DNA from: Scytalidium lignicola
Taxonomy: Eukaryota > Ascomycota > Leotiomycetes
NCBI GenBank assembly: GCA_002812745.2
Contig: NCSJ02000091.1
Span: 1-64,000 of the forward strand
Direction: 5' to 3'
DNA length: 64,000 bases
The position numbers and the translations under genes are program-made. The notes under the pieces were generated by a model that was given only the letters and a program-made list of their open reading frames with translations, was not told where the DNA came from and ran no database searches. Of this stretch, positions 32,548 through 43,502 are shown in pieces (the stretch's first letter is position 1; each line of letters opens with the position of its first letter).

Positions 32548-33486
32548 TTATTCATAAAATACCAAACATCGTACCTCGATGCTCTGCCGCCCCGGCGCAT
32601 CAGGTGGAGTATTCGGGTCGATGAAAGCTGTATGTGGTGTCCTTGTTGCCAAGCCCTTTTTCCCGTTGCTCTCTCCTTCACCAAAACTATCAAAACACTT
32701 TAAAAACATTACCTCCTCAGGCTTCATGTCTTTCACATAATAAAACTTGTGCTGTTCGTTTGGTGCCACTGAATATGTCTCACCTTTGGCCTCGTACCCT
32801 TCTGTCGAAAACCAGTTCTTCTCGTCAGGGAGCGTCTCTTTGCCACGGTCATCATCATCTTCTGTTGGGCTCCGCTTCGGATAGAGCAAATCGACTTTGA
32901 TGAAGTCATCAGGCTGTGTGCTCCGCCAGTCAATCACGGCGAGTGGGAAGTCACTGGCAGGATTCTGAATAGGCCGCCAGACGTTGATGATGGCGTAACG
33001 GCCCTTCAGCAGCTCCTCAGCCTCAGCTGCTGGTAGATGGCGTCGAACACGTGTTTCCGCTGCCTGTGGTGTCTGGTCAACATGGACCTGCTGGACGGGC
33101 TGTCGAGGGGCATCCTTCATCCGCCGACGGATGGTATGGTCGAAAATCACCACCTTTTTGACCTTTCCGTCGAGCCGGGTGCGCAGTAACTCCTCAACCT
33201 CAGCATAATAGCCCGTTCGGATGGCGTGATCATCAGTGAACTCTTTCTCATGCGAAGGATGGTGGTAGATGGCGAAGCCCGAATTTTCGGTCGAAAAAAG
33301 ACTTTCTTGCCCACGGAGAGATGTCACTGAACGCTGGCGGTCGACGAGCTCGAAGGAAGTCCCGGGCCCGTCCACCTTAGTCCAAGGCTTGCCCTGGTAA
33401 GAGGTCGAGTCGATGTATTTGAAGACGGCCGTCGTCATGTCGAAAGCACTGTGTACTGTGAAGATATCGAGGAAGTGAGTTCTCAT
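32548..33486 (-). CDS. CmcJ/AsaB/NvfI-like oxidoreductase (hydroxylase/desaturase family)
   Basis: Single exon, 312 aa. The protein matches the fungal family named for AsaB and NvfI and related to CmcJ: conserved HDHTIRRR-like (VVIFDHTIRRR), VHVDQTP, GRYAIINVWRPI, PLAVIDWRS, KFYYVKDMKPEEVMFLKCFD and the C-terminal TPHTAF...R.SIEVRCLVFYE. These enzymes usually oxidise or desaturate secondary metabolites; the reaction here is unknown. Met17 (MTTAVFKYIDS, position 33438) is probably the real start, since the family normally begins there. No biosynthetic core enzyme lies beside it. No signal peptide. Confidence 0.85.
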   Translation of the reverse strand: MRTHFLDIFTVHSAFDMTTAVFKYIDSTSYQGKPWTKVDGPGTSFELVDRQRSVTSLRGQESLFSTENSGFAIYHHPSHEKEFTDDHAIRTGYYAEVEELLRTRLDGKVKKVVIFDHTIRRRMKDAPRQPVQQVHVDQTPQAAETRVRRHLPAAEAEELLKGRYAIINVWRPIQNPASDFPLAVIDWRSTQPDDFIKVDLLYPKRSPTEDDDDRGKETLPDEKNWFSTEGYEAKGETYSVAPNEQHKFYYVKDMKPEEVMFLKCFDSFGEGESNGKKGLATRTPHTAFIDPNTPPDAPGRQSIEVRCLVFYE

Positions 33487-34075
33487 CGTCGGCGATAACC
33501 TTCAATGACGTGACTAAAGTCATCGGCGCTGACTAATTCACTATCGCCGTTTGGTCGGTGATTACCCATGTGGATAACTTAATAAGTACGAGCTTCTACT
33601 ATAATAATAGCCCGAGGAAGTTATCGAGAGGACTTTCGATGGCTTGAGGTAAAATTGACGTCGAGTTATCCTTGCCAAGGAAGAATCACGATCTCCAACC
33701 TCCAGCCTTCCGTGTCTCTCAATGAAATGCATTGGCCAGTATGTGCTGTATCGTCATGTAAGTCTGTTAATGAGTCGTACGCCAACCTGTTCTTAGTTTA
33801 TTATTCCTATTCTTATTCTAGACTATTTTTATGAAGGGCCCTGACTAAAGATTGCATTGCCTCGAAAGTTGGAGACCTTGGACTCACTATATGATGTACA
33901 GTAAGTACATCACATCCCACTGTGATTCGGAGCCACAAGTCCACACCATGATGATGAACTTAGAAGGCAATAAATAGGCTCACCCCGAAAAATATCCCCC
34001 ATCACAGGTATCTTCACACTCACTCTGTAGGCGATCAAAGTAGATGATAAAAGGCATGGAATTTTGCCTCACTGT
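33487..34075. other. intergenic
   Basis: Promoter of the AsaB-like gene and 3' flank of the CorA-like gene; no gene or repeat recognised. Confidence 0.4.
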
Positions 34076-36123
34076 TTAGAAAATCCTCTGACCGACGATA
34101 AGCTGTAAAACCAGCAATCCCAAAGCGCCCACAAGACTGAGTCCGGCACAGAACAGAAATAGACCACCACATATGGGGAGACCATATTTCAGTACATCCA
34201 CAGACTTGGGTATATCTCCCACCATCCCCGTGATAAAAGAGGCGGCGACAACGACCCACACTAAAAATGATACGACGTGAATGAATATTCGCAAGTTCCC
34301 CCAAAAGTTGGGGAAAAACAAGGTCCTGATGCGTCCTTCATGCGGCCGACCGCGATTCCCAAAAAACATCTTAAAATAGGCTCTTATAGCAAAAACGACT
34401 TTGTATATCGTGAACACAAAGAGACTTGTGGCAGCAACCAAGCCGCAATAGTCGTAGAGGATCCAGCCCAGATCCTTGATGCGAGTTGCCATGGAGAGGA
34501 CTCCGGCGCTGAAAGTGAGGGGCAGAAAGATCGTTGCAATCAGCGTCAGCCGCGAGAGGTTATCTGCATCGGCCTCCTTGGCACCCAAATCCGCCACAGA
34601 CCACTGGTGTTGTAATGACTCCCCGAAGCCCCCAAAAAACGCCCTCACAGATGCAATGTCATCTTTCAATTGGAACTGGATTTGTTCCAACCACGGGGGT
34701 CGATCTTGGTGGTTTTCTGTCTTCTGTGATTTGTACCGTATGGACAGCGCGGTCAGCATATGGGATGCGGCCATGTCCAGAGCTACCACCAAAGAGCTGA
34801 TATGTCTCAGGAGTTCGATATTGATCTTGACTTCGGCAAGGTCCATCTGTCTGGACAGAGGCGGGACTGGGAGGGAGCTTGAACGGATGTCCCAGTCCCG
34901 TTGGAGTCGAGTCCAAACTTCGGCTCCTGCACGAAACAGGTCCAACAGGAGCAATTGGCACAGAAAGCCCGGGTCTCCATCAGCATGAATGGTTGCTGAA
35001 TCCTCCAAGAGGAGCCGTTCAAAGCAATCACGGTAAGATCGTTCAGTATCGCGATAGAATTGCTCATACAACATAGAAAGCTGGCCGTTTGACATTTCAT
35101 CTTTCAGGTCCTTCCTCAGATCTAAGAAGCTCTTGGAAGGCTCCAGCTCCTCGTCCTCTTCATGGAATTTCCTTGCTGGGGGAGAGCAGAGAACTGCAAA
35201 GTGTCAGACGGTATCCTTCGAAAGCGCAACAACAAAATGGACAGTTGGGAAATCCGTTGGAGTCTTACAGATAAATCTGTCATCTTCAAGAGGAATTGTT
35301 TGCACGGACACCCAGCTCTGCTGGAAAAGAAAAATATCCTGGCCGTGGACTCTAAATGACATGGCTTCGGGAATGATCCGTCCGTCCTTACTTGGAGGCC
35401 TTGACCCCATGGCAGGAAATATGAAAGGTTGCCACTGGACCCTTTTCATAGCCCATAATTCTCGCAATCGCATGAGGTCAAAGCCGGGTTTATTCCTGAA
35501 TTGGAAGGCATCCTTCTGCATAGTCGAGGCAAGCCTTTGGCACGCTCATGCGCCAAATTTACAGCATCCACGAGGAATCCTCGATCTAGACGACCTCTCT
35601 CCGAAGTGCTGATGATTACCCGGCACGCACTTTTGCCCAAAGGCATCTTGGTGCTCAGAAGATGTTCCAGTTTCTCTTGTTCCCATGTTGACCCTCCACG
35701 GTCGAATTTCATACCGTCCGGCCCAATGTCGATCACTCTGACGGCAACCTCGGGCTGGCCTAAGAGTAAGACACCACGATCAAGCCATGACTGTAGATTA
35801 GGGAACGCATCCGGCTCCAACGTGTCCTTGTCGTCGAGAGAATCATCAGCATCCAACCTCGCTACGAATACCCAGAACGCAGGCACGTTGATACGCCCGA
35901 GAAGTTTTTGAAGAAACGGTAGCATGGGAAATTCCGATTCCGTTTCACTGGTCCCAGCAGCACTATTGCGATCAGAATCCACGGTACCAGATTCAACTGC
36001 CGGCCCATTCTTGAAACCTTCTGTTGCGGTAGTTGCCCCGCTGGATTCTTGGCTGCGAGTAGAGTTAGTGCAGCTCTTTCTATACAATCCAGGTTTCCTC
36101 TTGACGTACATATCGTTCGGCAT
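34076..36123 (-). CDS. CorA-like Mg2+ transporter family membrane protein, with a one-base frame break
   Basis: Exons 36123-35269 and 35193-34076. The N-terminal half is soluble, with a Ser/Thr-rich start and a segment AVRVIDIGPDGMKFDRGGST. A long helical region follows, then the CorA-like membrane part: LTLIATIFLPLTFSAGVLSM and three further hydrophobic helices. The GMN signature of true CorA channels is not present, so the ion role is uncertain. Around 35540 the frame slips: HERAKGL continues as ASTMQKDAFQFRNKPGFDLM only if one base is added. With that base the sum is 1974 nt (657 aa). This is either a sequencing deletion or a real frameshift. Large fungal proteins of this type are common but poorly understood. 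Confidence 0.7.
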
Positions 36124-37063
36124 CCCTGATCTTCTCTATAAGCTTCTGAAAAATTCGAGTCTGTGAGCTTTTTAGCTCACGGAGGATGGAGCAAAGAAGA
36201 AGAAATTTTTGTAATATCATTTTCCTTTTGTAACAATCACTTCAAGTAATTAAGCAGACCACTTAAACTAGCCACGGCATGCGCCAGTGTAACAGCTCTA
36301 AATACAAATATGTATGATTTTGAAAATCGTTTCCGTTTCCGTAAAAGCATGCTCAGCTGCACATGCATGCGACCCGACCCATCTCTAATACGGTATAATA
36401 TTCTATCATCTTGGGTTGTTGTGGCTGGCTGATCTAGCACCTTGGTCAATTCCCCACCCAGAAAGGGCGCCTTATTCGGACATAGTAAATACGTTAACCG
36501 TTAACTGTTTGCCAAGTAGGGCGGTAAAGCTGGGCTGCTAAGGTTACGGAGCATTAGCCGTTGCATGCAATAGCTGGTAGAAGTCTCGAAAGATTACCAC
36601 CATACCGGTACACGAATAAGGGACTGAGAAAGACAAGACATTCTAAATAATTACCCCAATCCGAACTTAGATATCGCCCCACGTAATACTAAGCTGCTCA
36701 CCGCACCAATCCCACTCTCTAACAAACTACAACAAGAGATGGAAGAATGTTTTCAGTTGGCATTGACCCTGGACTAATGTTTGGAAAGGGGAAGAGAACT
36801 GGATTCCACACAGAGAATGGAAACGACAAGAAAAGGAAACTGAAAATCCGACCAGCTCAGGGATATGATGAAGGAGAAAAGAGGGCGAGTTGAATGGAAA
36901 AGTGCAAAAGCATGCTTAAGAAACATCATTAAATGTCATTCTCATTTTTATGATAATAATCATTCCTTTTTCCTACAATCATATATAATAAGCTCATAGG
37001 TTTCTAAGTTTCTTTTACAGCATCCGGATTCTCAACACATCCAAAATCCAAAATCACAGGAAA
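36124..37063. other. intergenic
   Basis: Promoter side of the CorA-like gene, then AT-rich DNA to the sphingomyelinase stop. The 70-codon frame at 36237-36449 lacks support. Confidence 0.4.
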
Positions 37064-39203
37064 CTAGTCGTACTCGCCCAACTCCCCAAACACTCCATAA
37101 AAANGCGGCACACTCATACTCCTCAACCCACAAATCGTCGTATTCCTCGCCGCCCCAGTCACCGGCTCGTACGGCCTAAACTTTTTCGTCCTCAGATCCG
37201 TGTACGTCTGGAACATAGTCGCGTTCGTCGCGATCAGTTCGGTAGCGTTGTGCCACCACGCAGGAGTCAGCGGCATGCCTGGCTCGAGCGTGTGGAAGGG
37301 ATCGTAGGTCTGCCGGGCGCTGTACTCGAATTCCCACTGCGCATCGCCAGCGAGAGTCCATGCTTCAGCATTAGAGACATTGGCGTAGTAGGTTATGGAG
37401 TCGAGGATGTCGAAAGTGTCCGGGTCGACGAGGTAGTATCTGAAGCCGGCGTTGAGATTTGTGTAGGGTGTCACGGAGGGCATGATATATGCCACATTGA
37501 CGGCTGTGTCGGCGGACTTGATGGTGCCGTTATTGGCATAGAAGACGCCTAGCTCGTCCGCGTGAGTGTGACCAAAGAAGGTTGCACGGATAGTATTGTT
37601 GAAGCGGTCGACGATTTGGTAGTAAAGATCCGTGGGTGCGGGCAGGGCTTCGTAGTCGGTTGAGCCACCTGTGATGACGTGTTGGATGAGCCAAACAGGG
37701 TCGTTGTTCTCTTCTGCTTCAAGGAGATAGTCAATTAGGGTGCTGAACGTGCTGGTTGGGTCGATGGTGTTGGCGCCGATGTAGGCGTACATGTTAAAGT
37801 AATACCAGACGTCGCTGTTGAGCGAGATGATGGTCAAGCCGTCATGTGTTTTGGCGCGGTAGATTCCAAGCCCACTGTTTACTACTTGCTGAGCTGTGCG
37901 AGGAGAAAGCCAGTCGTAATTTTGCCAGGCTGCTGAGACGTTGTCATAGTGGTAAAGTTGCTGGACGGCATAGGAGGCGTTATCTGGGAGGTGTTGGTTG
38001 GGGAAGGCAGTGAAGGCATGAGGAAAGGTGTCATGATTTCTATATGATATAAGTAAAATACCTACAGACGGAGCCTGTAGATAGACTCGAAAAGGAATTT
38101 ACTTACCCCAAAGTTGGAAAGATCTTAAGCCCGCCAATACCATCAAAGAATTGCTGGAAACTAATATTCTCCTCAGCCAAGACATACGGCTCCGTCACAT
38201 ACCAGATATCATGCGAGACGAGATCTCCAGTAAAGAGGCCGAAATCAAAATCATCCCACGTGAATCCCGTGACTTTAGGTACATTGCGGAAAACAGAGGT
38301 TCCCAATGCTTCAGGCGTATCGCAGAGGTAATTCCCAAATAACGATGCCGGTTGCTGGACAGGCACGGAGACATTTGTCTCGGGGAACACACGACAGCAC
38401 AATTCTCCTGTACAATTTGCCTCGCTGCCAACGACGAAGCGCATGTCCAGATGGTAATCGCTGATATGCAGCACCTTTTTAGGCTCCTTAGTCGTCGGCG
38501 TGATCTGCCTGGGTGCAGGCTTCTGCGTCTTGCCCTTGAACAACTTGTTCAAATCCAACTGCGGCGGAGGCAGCAAATCGCAGGACCCAAACATGAATGC
38601 GCATAACGTCTGCCCATCGTCGCCCAGCATATTCATCTGGGGGAATGCACCGCCGATATCTGTGCTGGCGGTGTTGAGGAGGCCGACGCAGACCGCAAAG
38701 GGCAAGATCACCTGCAGGATCTCGCAGAGGGGCTGCGAAACGTGGGCGAGCATTTCTTGCTCGATTCTCATGCGCTGGGCGATACCGAGCACGATTTGCT
38801 TGCAGGTCTGGCAATTGGAGCCACTGGCCTGCTTGAACTGCTCAATAAGGGCAGCACCCTCAGCGGCGATGACAGAGACATTGGGGAGGTTTGCGGCGGG
38901 CGAGCCGGTGGATAATGGGCCTACATAGGTGGTGAAGGTTGGGTAGGCGAAGTCCTCTGGGTCTGCGATGTATCGAGATACAGAAGGACGAATGTGATGC
39001 GTGTGCCCTGGTGTTTTTGCTGGTGCGGCATAGATAGTATATGTTGTTTTGACTTCCCCGCTAACAAAGGTTTGGTAGGAGAAGACGATTGAGCTGGACG
39101 AGCTTGGCTTCTGAGATGCTTGCGCCAGCAGCGCCAAAGCACCGGCTGCTACTACCAGAAAGAAAGCAGACCTCATTCTTATTACTTGGAACTCGGCGAA
39201 CAA
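37064..39203 (-). CDS. secreted acid sphingomyelinase-like phosphodiesterase
   Basis: Exons 39203-38107 and 38039-37064 sum to 2073 nt (690 aa). Met10 (MRSAFFLVVAAGALALLAQA) starts a clear signal peptide, so 39176 may be the true start. A saposin-B-like segment with paired cysteines (SNCQTCKQIVLGIAQRM ... LCEILQVILPFAVCV) precedes the metallophosphatase domain. Metal-binding motifs are complete: DYHLD, GDLVSHD, GNHD (formed across the splice) and FFGHTHADE. Many NxT/S sites suggest glycosylation. The enzyme would split phosphodiesters such as sphingomyelin or related lipids outside the cell or in the vacuole. One N at 37104 makes the last residues uncertain. Confidence 0.93.
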
Positions 39204-39741
39204 CGAATGTCCAATGGAGAGGATAAATCTTCTAGATCAATAGGACGGAGGCAGGGAGTAAAAAAAAAAAGAATAACAGTAACCCTGGATCTTAGCGGTC
39301 TATTAATTGTATTAAGGAACCCACCGAAAGGGTACCTGGCACCTGGCTCAAGGGCATTACGCTTGTTGGCAGTTGAGGTTCAGCGCAGGATGTGGTAGAG
39401 AGGAAGAGGAGCTTCTTAGCTTTTACGTTATTAGCTCAGCTCCCTCAGCCCGCCATTAACGGTACCACGGTTCAACGTGGTTGGGGGCAATTGGGAGCTA
39501 CCGGAGATGCCAAAAAGCCAATAATTTCTAATCCAGGTACCTGCAGACAATACTCGCTCGTCTGGGCTAGACAATCCTTCTAGTTTGCGAATCAAGCAGG
39601 CGACGCTTACAACGTGAGCTGCCAGTTATCGGGGCTGGAAGCCACCTACGTGCGCCAGGTCGTATACCCGTGCGGGGTTTTAGGTAAAATTGACTGTAAG
39701 GGGTAGAAGGTGTGTGTTGATAGCTGTTTTTAGATAGTTTG
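39204..39741. other. intergenic
   Basis: Upstream of the phosphodiesterase gene. An A-rich run lies near 39259-39272; no gene recognised. Confidence 0.35.
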
Positions 39742-39872
39742 TCAGGCCAAAGTTATATTCAGGGATATTGTCCACTCAAAATCCTTTATTTTCTCACAGT
39801 AAACGAAAGTAATTTATAAGGCTACGACGTTAAAAGTGGTTCAAATTAACTTATTACTTGTGGGGATAAGTT
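39742..39872 (+). repeat. dispersed repeat, copy B (with 24899-25036)
   Basis: About 131 bp, TCAGGCCAAAGTTATATTC to GGGGATAAGTT, collinear with copy A with small indels. It lies in the same orientation and has no ORF, so it is probably a fragment of a non-autonomous element. Confidence 0.75.
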
Positions 39873-40021
39873 GTGCTTATTCATAAATACGGAGTAGTGG
39901 ATAACAATTTATAGGAGAATCTTCAACATTACCTCTGCTTGACTTCAAGTCAAATTACACGTAGTGCTACATTGGGATCGCTTGGTCATATATGCGATTA
40001 TCTTTTCTCCACGTGAAAACA

Positions 40022-40890
40022 TCAGTTGTGCTTATTCAACAACAAGCGCCATTGCAAACCCATCCCATCCTTTACCCCCCACCGTCTGGATGGCGGTTGC
40101 TTCAACCCTTTTCTCTTCATGATATCAAACACTCGTCTCGTCCCCAAAACTGACTCATCTCTGCTATCTTCATCGGCTAGGTGCCTCCTTCTGACCACAT
40201 TATCAACCACAATTACCGTGCCCACACGACTGAACTGCAAAGCCCAATTGAAGTAGCCAACGTTATTCTTTTTATCGGCATCAATGAATACGAAGTCAAA
40301 CGTCTCTGCTCCCTCTTTGTCCATTTCTTCTAAGGTCTCTAGCGCTGGGCCGACCTTTACATCGACAACATCACTGAAACCAGTTCTATCAATATTAGAT
40401 TTTGCAATACTAGCATGCATTGGCTCAAGCTCCAATGTGACAATTTTCCCAGATGGTCCAATAGCTTTCGCTAGCCAGATAGTGCTATATCCTCCCAGAG
40501 TTCCAATTTCGAGAATTCGTTTCGAGTTGTTCATTTTCGCAAGAAGATAGAGCAACTTTCCTCTATAAACGTAATCTTAGTAGTGTTCCAAATTTACCGA
40601 GATAGGCAAATTGAAGATCACAACTGGCTTTGTTAAGGTACAAAAATAGAACTAGCTCTAGAAAGAAGAGAATTGAGGAAACGTTGGACCAAAACAGGAA
40701 GTTACGCTCAGGAGACAACTTACTGGTTCGGAGCGACGTCTATGGGAGGAAGTTCTTTGGAGGCATTAGTTTCAAGAGCTAATTCAAGTCCGGTGTCTTT
40801 TGGGAGGAGACTGTGACAAATGTAGTCATCAATTGCACAAAATTTCGTGAAAGCTTCTTGGTTAATGATTTCTGTGTTTGGGACAGACAT
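40022..40890 (-). CDS. SAM-dependent O-methyltransferase (caffeoyl-CoA type)
   Basis: Exons 40890-40724 and 40562-40022 sum to 708 nt, 235 aa, the usual size of cation-dependent O-methyltransferases. The start is MSVPNTEIINQEAFTKFCAI; the junction makes NQGKLLYLLAK. The SAM-binding loop is ILEIGTLGGYSTIWLAKAIG, then VTLELEPMHASIAKSN, and the metal/substrate strand FDFVFIDADKKNN. VVDNVVRRRHLAD follows as in the family. It should methylate a hydroxyl on a small, often catechol-like, molecule. The neighbouring aminotransferase is on the same strand. Confidence 0.94.
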
Positions 40891-41538
40891 GATGTTTGAT
40901 TAGAGAATGATTGTTAAGATGAGATCCGTAATTTATTATCCCCTCCTTTTTTAAGATTACCTTCCGTGTTATCTTTACGCTTTTATATAAGAACAAGATC
41001 AGGATATAGAATGTCGATAATGAAGGAGTTTATATGAGCGGGGTACTAAGTCATTTAGGTAGCAGCCAATTTGACATTCTCTTTGTGAATGCTTAAGATA
41101 TTGTTGCTCTCGGACCATTAAAACTAGAGTAAGAGGGTAAACAGTTAATAATAAGAGAATAGGATGTGGAAAGAAGCTTGATGATCTAGACTTATTTCCC
41201 CACAAAAATAGTTAAATCTAGATAACTACTAGGACCGTGTGTGAAAATTGGTGTATTTAAAGATATGGTTAGTTTAGCTACCTCCGTACAAATTACATCT
41301 CATTGTTAGGTAGAGAGAAGCATGATGGTGGGGTTGATGATGGCGACGATAATGAGGTAAGTAAATGCGTTTGGTGGCTAGAGCCTAGTATTCCAACAGT
41401 ATTCCAATATCCACATGCTGAGGCGGCTGAGAGAAGGCAAGATTAAATAAACCACTCTTGCCGTTGCTGCTAGCTATTTGGGCCAATGCGCTCTAAAAGC
41501 CTTCTGCATAAATAACGTACATGTATAGCTAGCATACC
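40891..41538. other. intergenic
   Basis: Promoter of the O-methyltransferase and 3' flank of the aminotransferase. No gene seen. Confidence 0.4.
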
Positions 41539-42974
41539 TTATCCTAGGAATAAGGTGCCGTTGGTCTCTTGAAATGCCCGCTCGAAAATCTCTAACCCTT
41601 GCATAATCTCCTTCTCTTCTATAATAATTGGCGGCGCGATCCTGAAAATGCCGCCAAATGTGTGACTCCCCATCAAGTTAGCTGAAAGACCCATCTCTAG
41701 CATTTTATCGCAGAGTATTTGGCCAAGTTCAACATTTGGCTCTTTCCCTTCAGAACCTGGTAGGCGTCTATCTTTTACTATCTCAACTCCGATCATAAGA
41801 CCACGCCCTCGAACGTCACCAATGCAAGCATATCTTTCCATCAAATTCCTGAATCCATTAATCAAAATCTCTCCAGATCTCCGTGAGCGTTCAACCAGTG
41901 CATCTCTCAGGACTATTTCCAGAGTTTTCAAACCAACTGCAGCAGGTAATGGATCATTGACGTGAGTAGTGTAAAACAAGAACCCTTTGTCTTTTGCCTG
42001 GTCTGCAAGCTTATCACTTGTAACTACAGCACTTAATGGCATACCATTCCCGAGTGTTTTTGAAAGGGTTACAATATCAGGAACCATACCAGGATCTTGT
42101 TGAAATCCAAACATGTCTCCACATCGACCGAGTCCGGTTTGAGCCTCATCAACAATAAGAAGCATGCCACGGGCCTGGCAATGCCTTTTCATAGCAGTCA
42201 TATATCCATTTGGAAGTGTTATCATGCCTCCTGACGATAAAACTGGTTCCATAATTACTGCTGCAAGAGATCCTACAGAGGCTCGGTCAATGAGAGACCA
42301 ACCGTAGTCAAGTTCGGTCTCCCAATCATAAGATCCGTCAGGATTTCTGAAGGGGGAGCGATATGCATTTGGGGTTGGCAGTGCATGATTACCAGGGATC
42401 TAATATAGATTAGAATGTTATTATATCAAAGGCGTCACAACAAGTTATGACTTGCCATCGGTCCCTGACCGGATCTGCCGGACATATATTGTGCGCCGAC
42501 AGCTGCACCAGTCATTCCATGCCAACTACTACTCAACCCAACAATCTCCCATCTTCCAGTGAGCACTTTAGCAAGTCTTATTGCTGCTTCGTTACTTTCT
42601 CCGCCTGTACTCAAGAACATAACCCTCTCCATGCCATCTGGCATAACACTCGTAAGCTTTTCAGCAAGTGAGACTACAGGCGGCGATATAAACCCCGAGA
42701 ATAAATGATCCAGATGCGTTGCATGATAAGTGATAGTTTCCACTATCTCAGGATGGCCATGGCCAACAAGACAGGACATTTGACCAGAGGTCCAGTCCAA
42801 GATCTGACGGTCATCGGCTGTAAAGATACTAGATCCGGAGGCTCTTGTAATTATGTGAGGTGAGAATCCTCCTGGCCCGTACGAAAGGAGGTGCCGAGTG
42901 GCCTGCTCGAAAGTTAGGGTATCTTTGCTTCGCTCACTATTGTTGTTGTTATCGATTATAGCAATGCTACCCAT
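41539..42974 (-). CDS. class-III aminotransferase, 2,2-dialkylglycine decarboxylase-like
   Basis: Exons 42974-42456 and 42399-41539 sum to 1380 nt, 459 aa. The single intron has a GC donor (GCAAGT) and a normal AG acceptor. Fold-type-I PLP motifs: FLSTGGESNEAAIRLAK, SSSWHGMTGA, LLIVDEAQTGLGRCGDMF, the Schiff-base lysine in TLSKTLGNGMPLSAV (about Lys287), and FLFYTTHVNDPLPAAVGL. The opening FEQATRHLLSYGPGGFSPHI and the overall pattern fit dialkylglycine decarboxylase-type enzymes, which decarboxylate and transaminate alpha,alpha-disubstituted amino acids. A different amino donor is possible. A divergent Zn2Cys6 gene starts 0.5 kb upstream. Confidence 0.93.
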
Positions 42975-43502
42975 TTTGGCCGAATGTTACTTTATCTGCC
43001 TAATCTAAAGTAAATATATATTAGTAAATAATTAAAGTAGAGGAGTAATATTGTATAATATGATAAAGGAGGGGAATACATTTATATGTGTTCCAGCAGA
43101 TATGCCAATACATGCGGTAGCCCAATCGACCGGCCGATTTGCCAATAGATTACTTAACTTAGTTGAATTTAGGCCACTAATTAAGCTTTATAATACACAA
43201 TGGTTGCAGCATGTTAACCACTAAATCACAGCGTATCAGCCGGCCGGTAGACTGATGCAAAATATCGGGCTTTCGGCNGGCCCATTGGCCAACTGTGACC
43301 GGTTGGGCTATCGCATGTGTTGGCGTAGTTGTGGAGACTAGAAAATGTTTCCCGCGGCGCGCGGNAACGGAGCGGACAACTTTCTGTTCACTTCACCACG
43401 GAAAACCCTTCAATACAAGTCCTGACTCCACCGAGACCGTGTCTCTTGACGAAACAGAAACCAAGATAATTAACAGAAAACACCGCGGGTATTAAATACG
43501 AC
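42975..43502. promoter_or_regulatory. shared promoter of aminotransferase and Zn2Cys6 gene, CGG-rich palindromes
   Basis: Between divergent starts. It holds GACCGGCCGAT near 43131, AGCCGGCCGGT near 43241, TCGGCNGGCCC near 43272 and ACCGGTTGG near 43300; CGG/CCG words are the usual contact points of Zn2Cys6 dimers. Function is inferred only. Confidence 0.4.
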
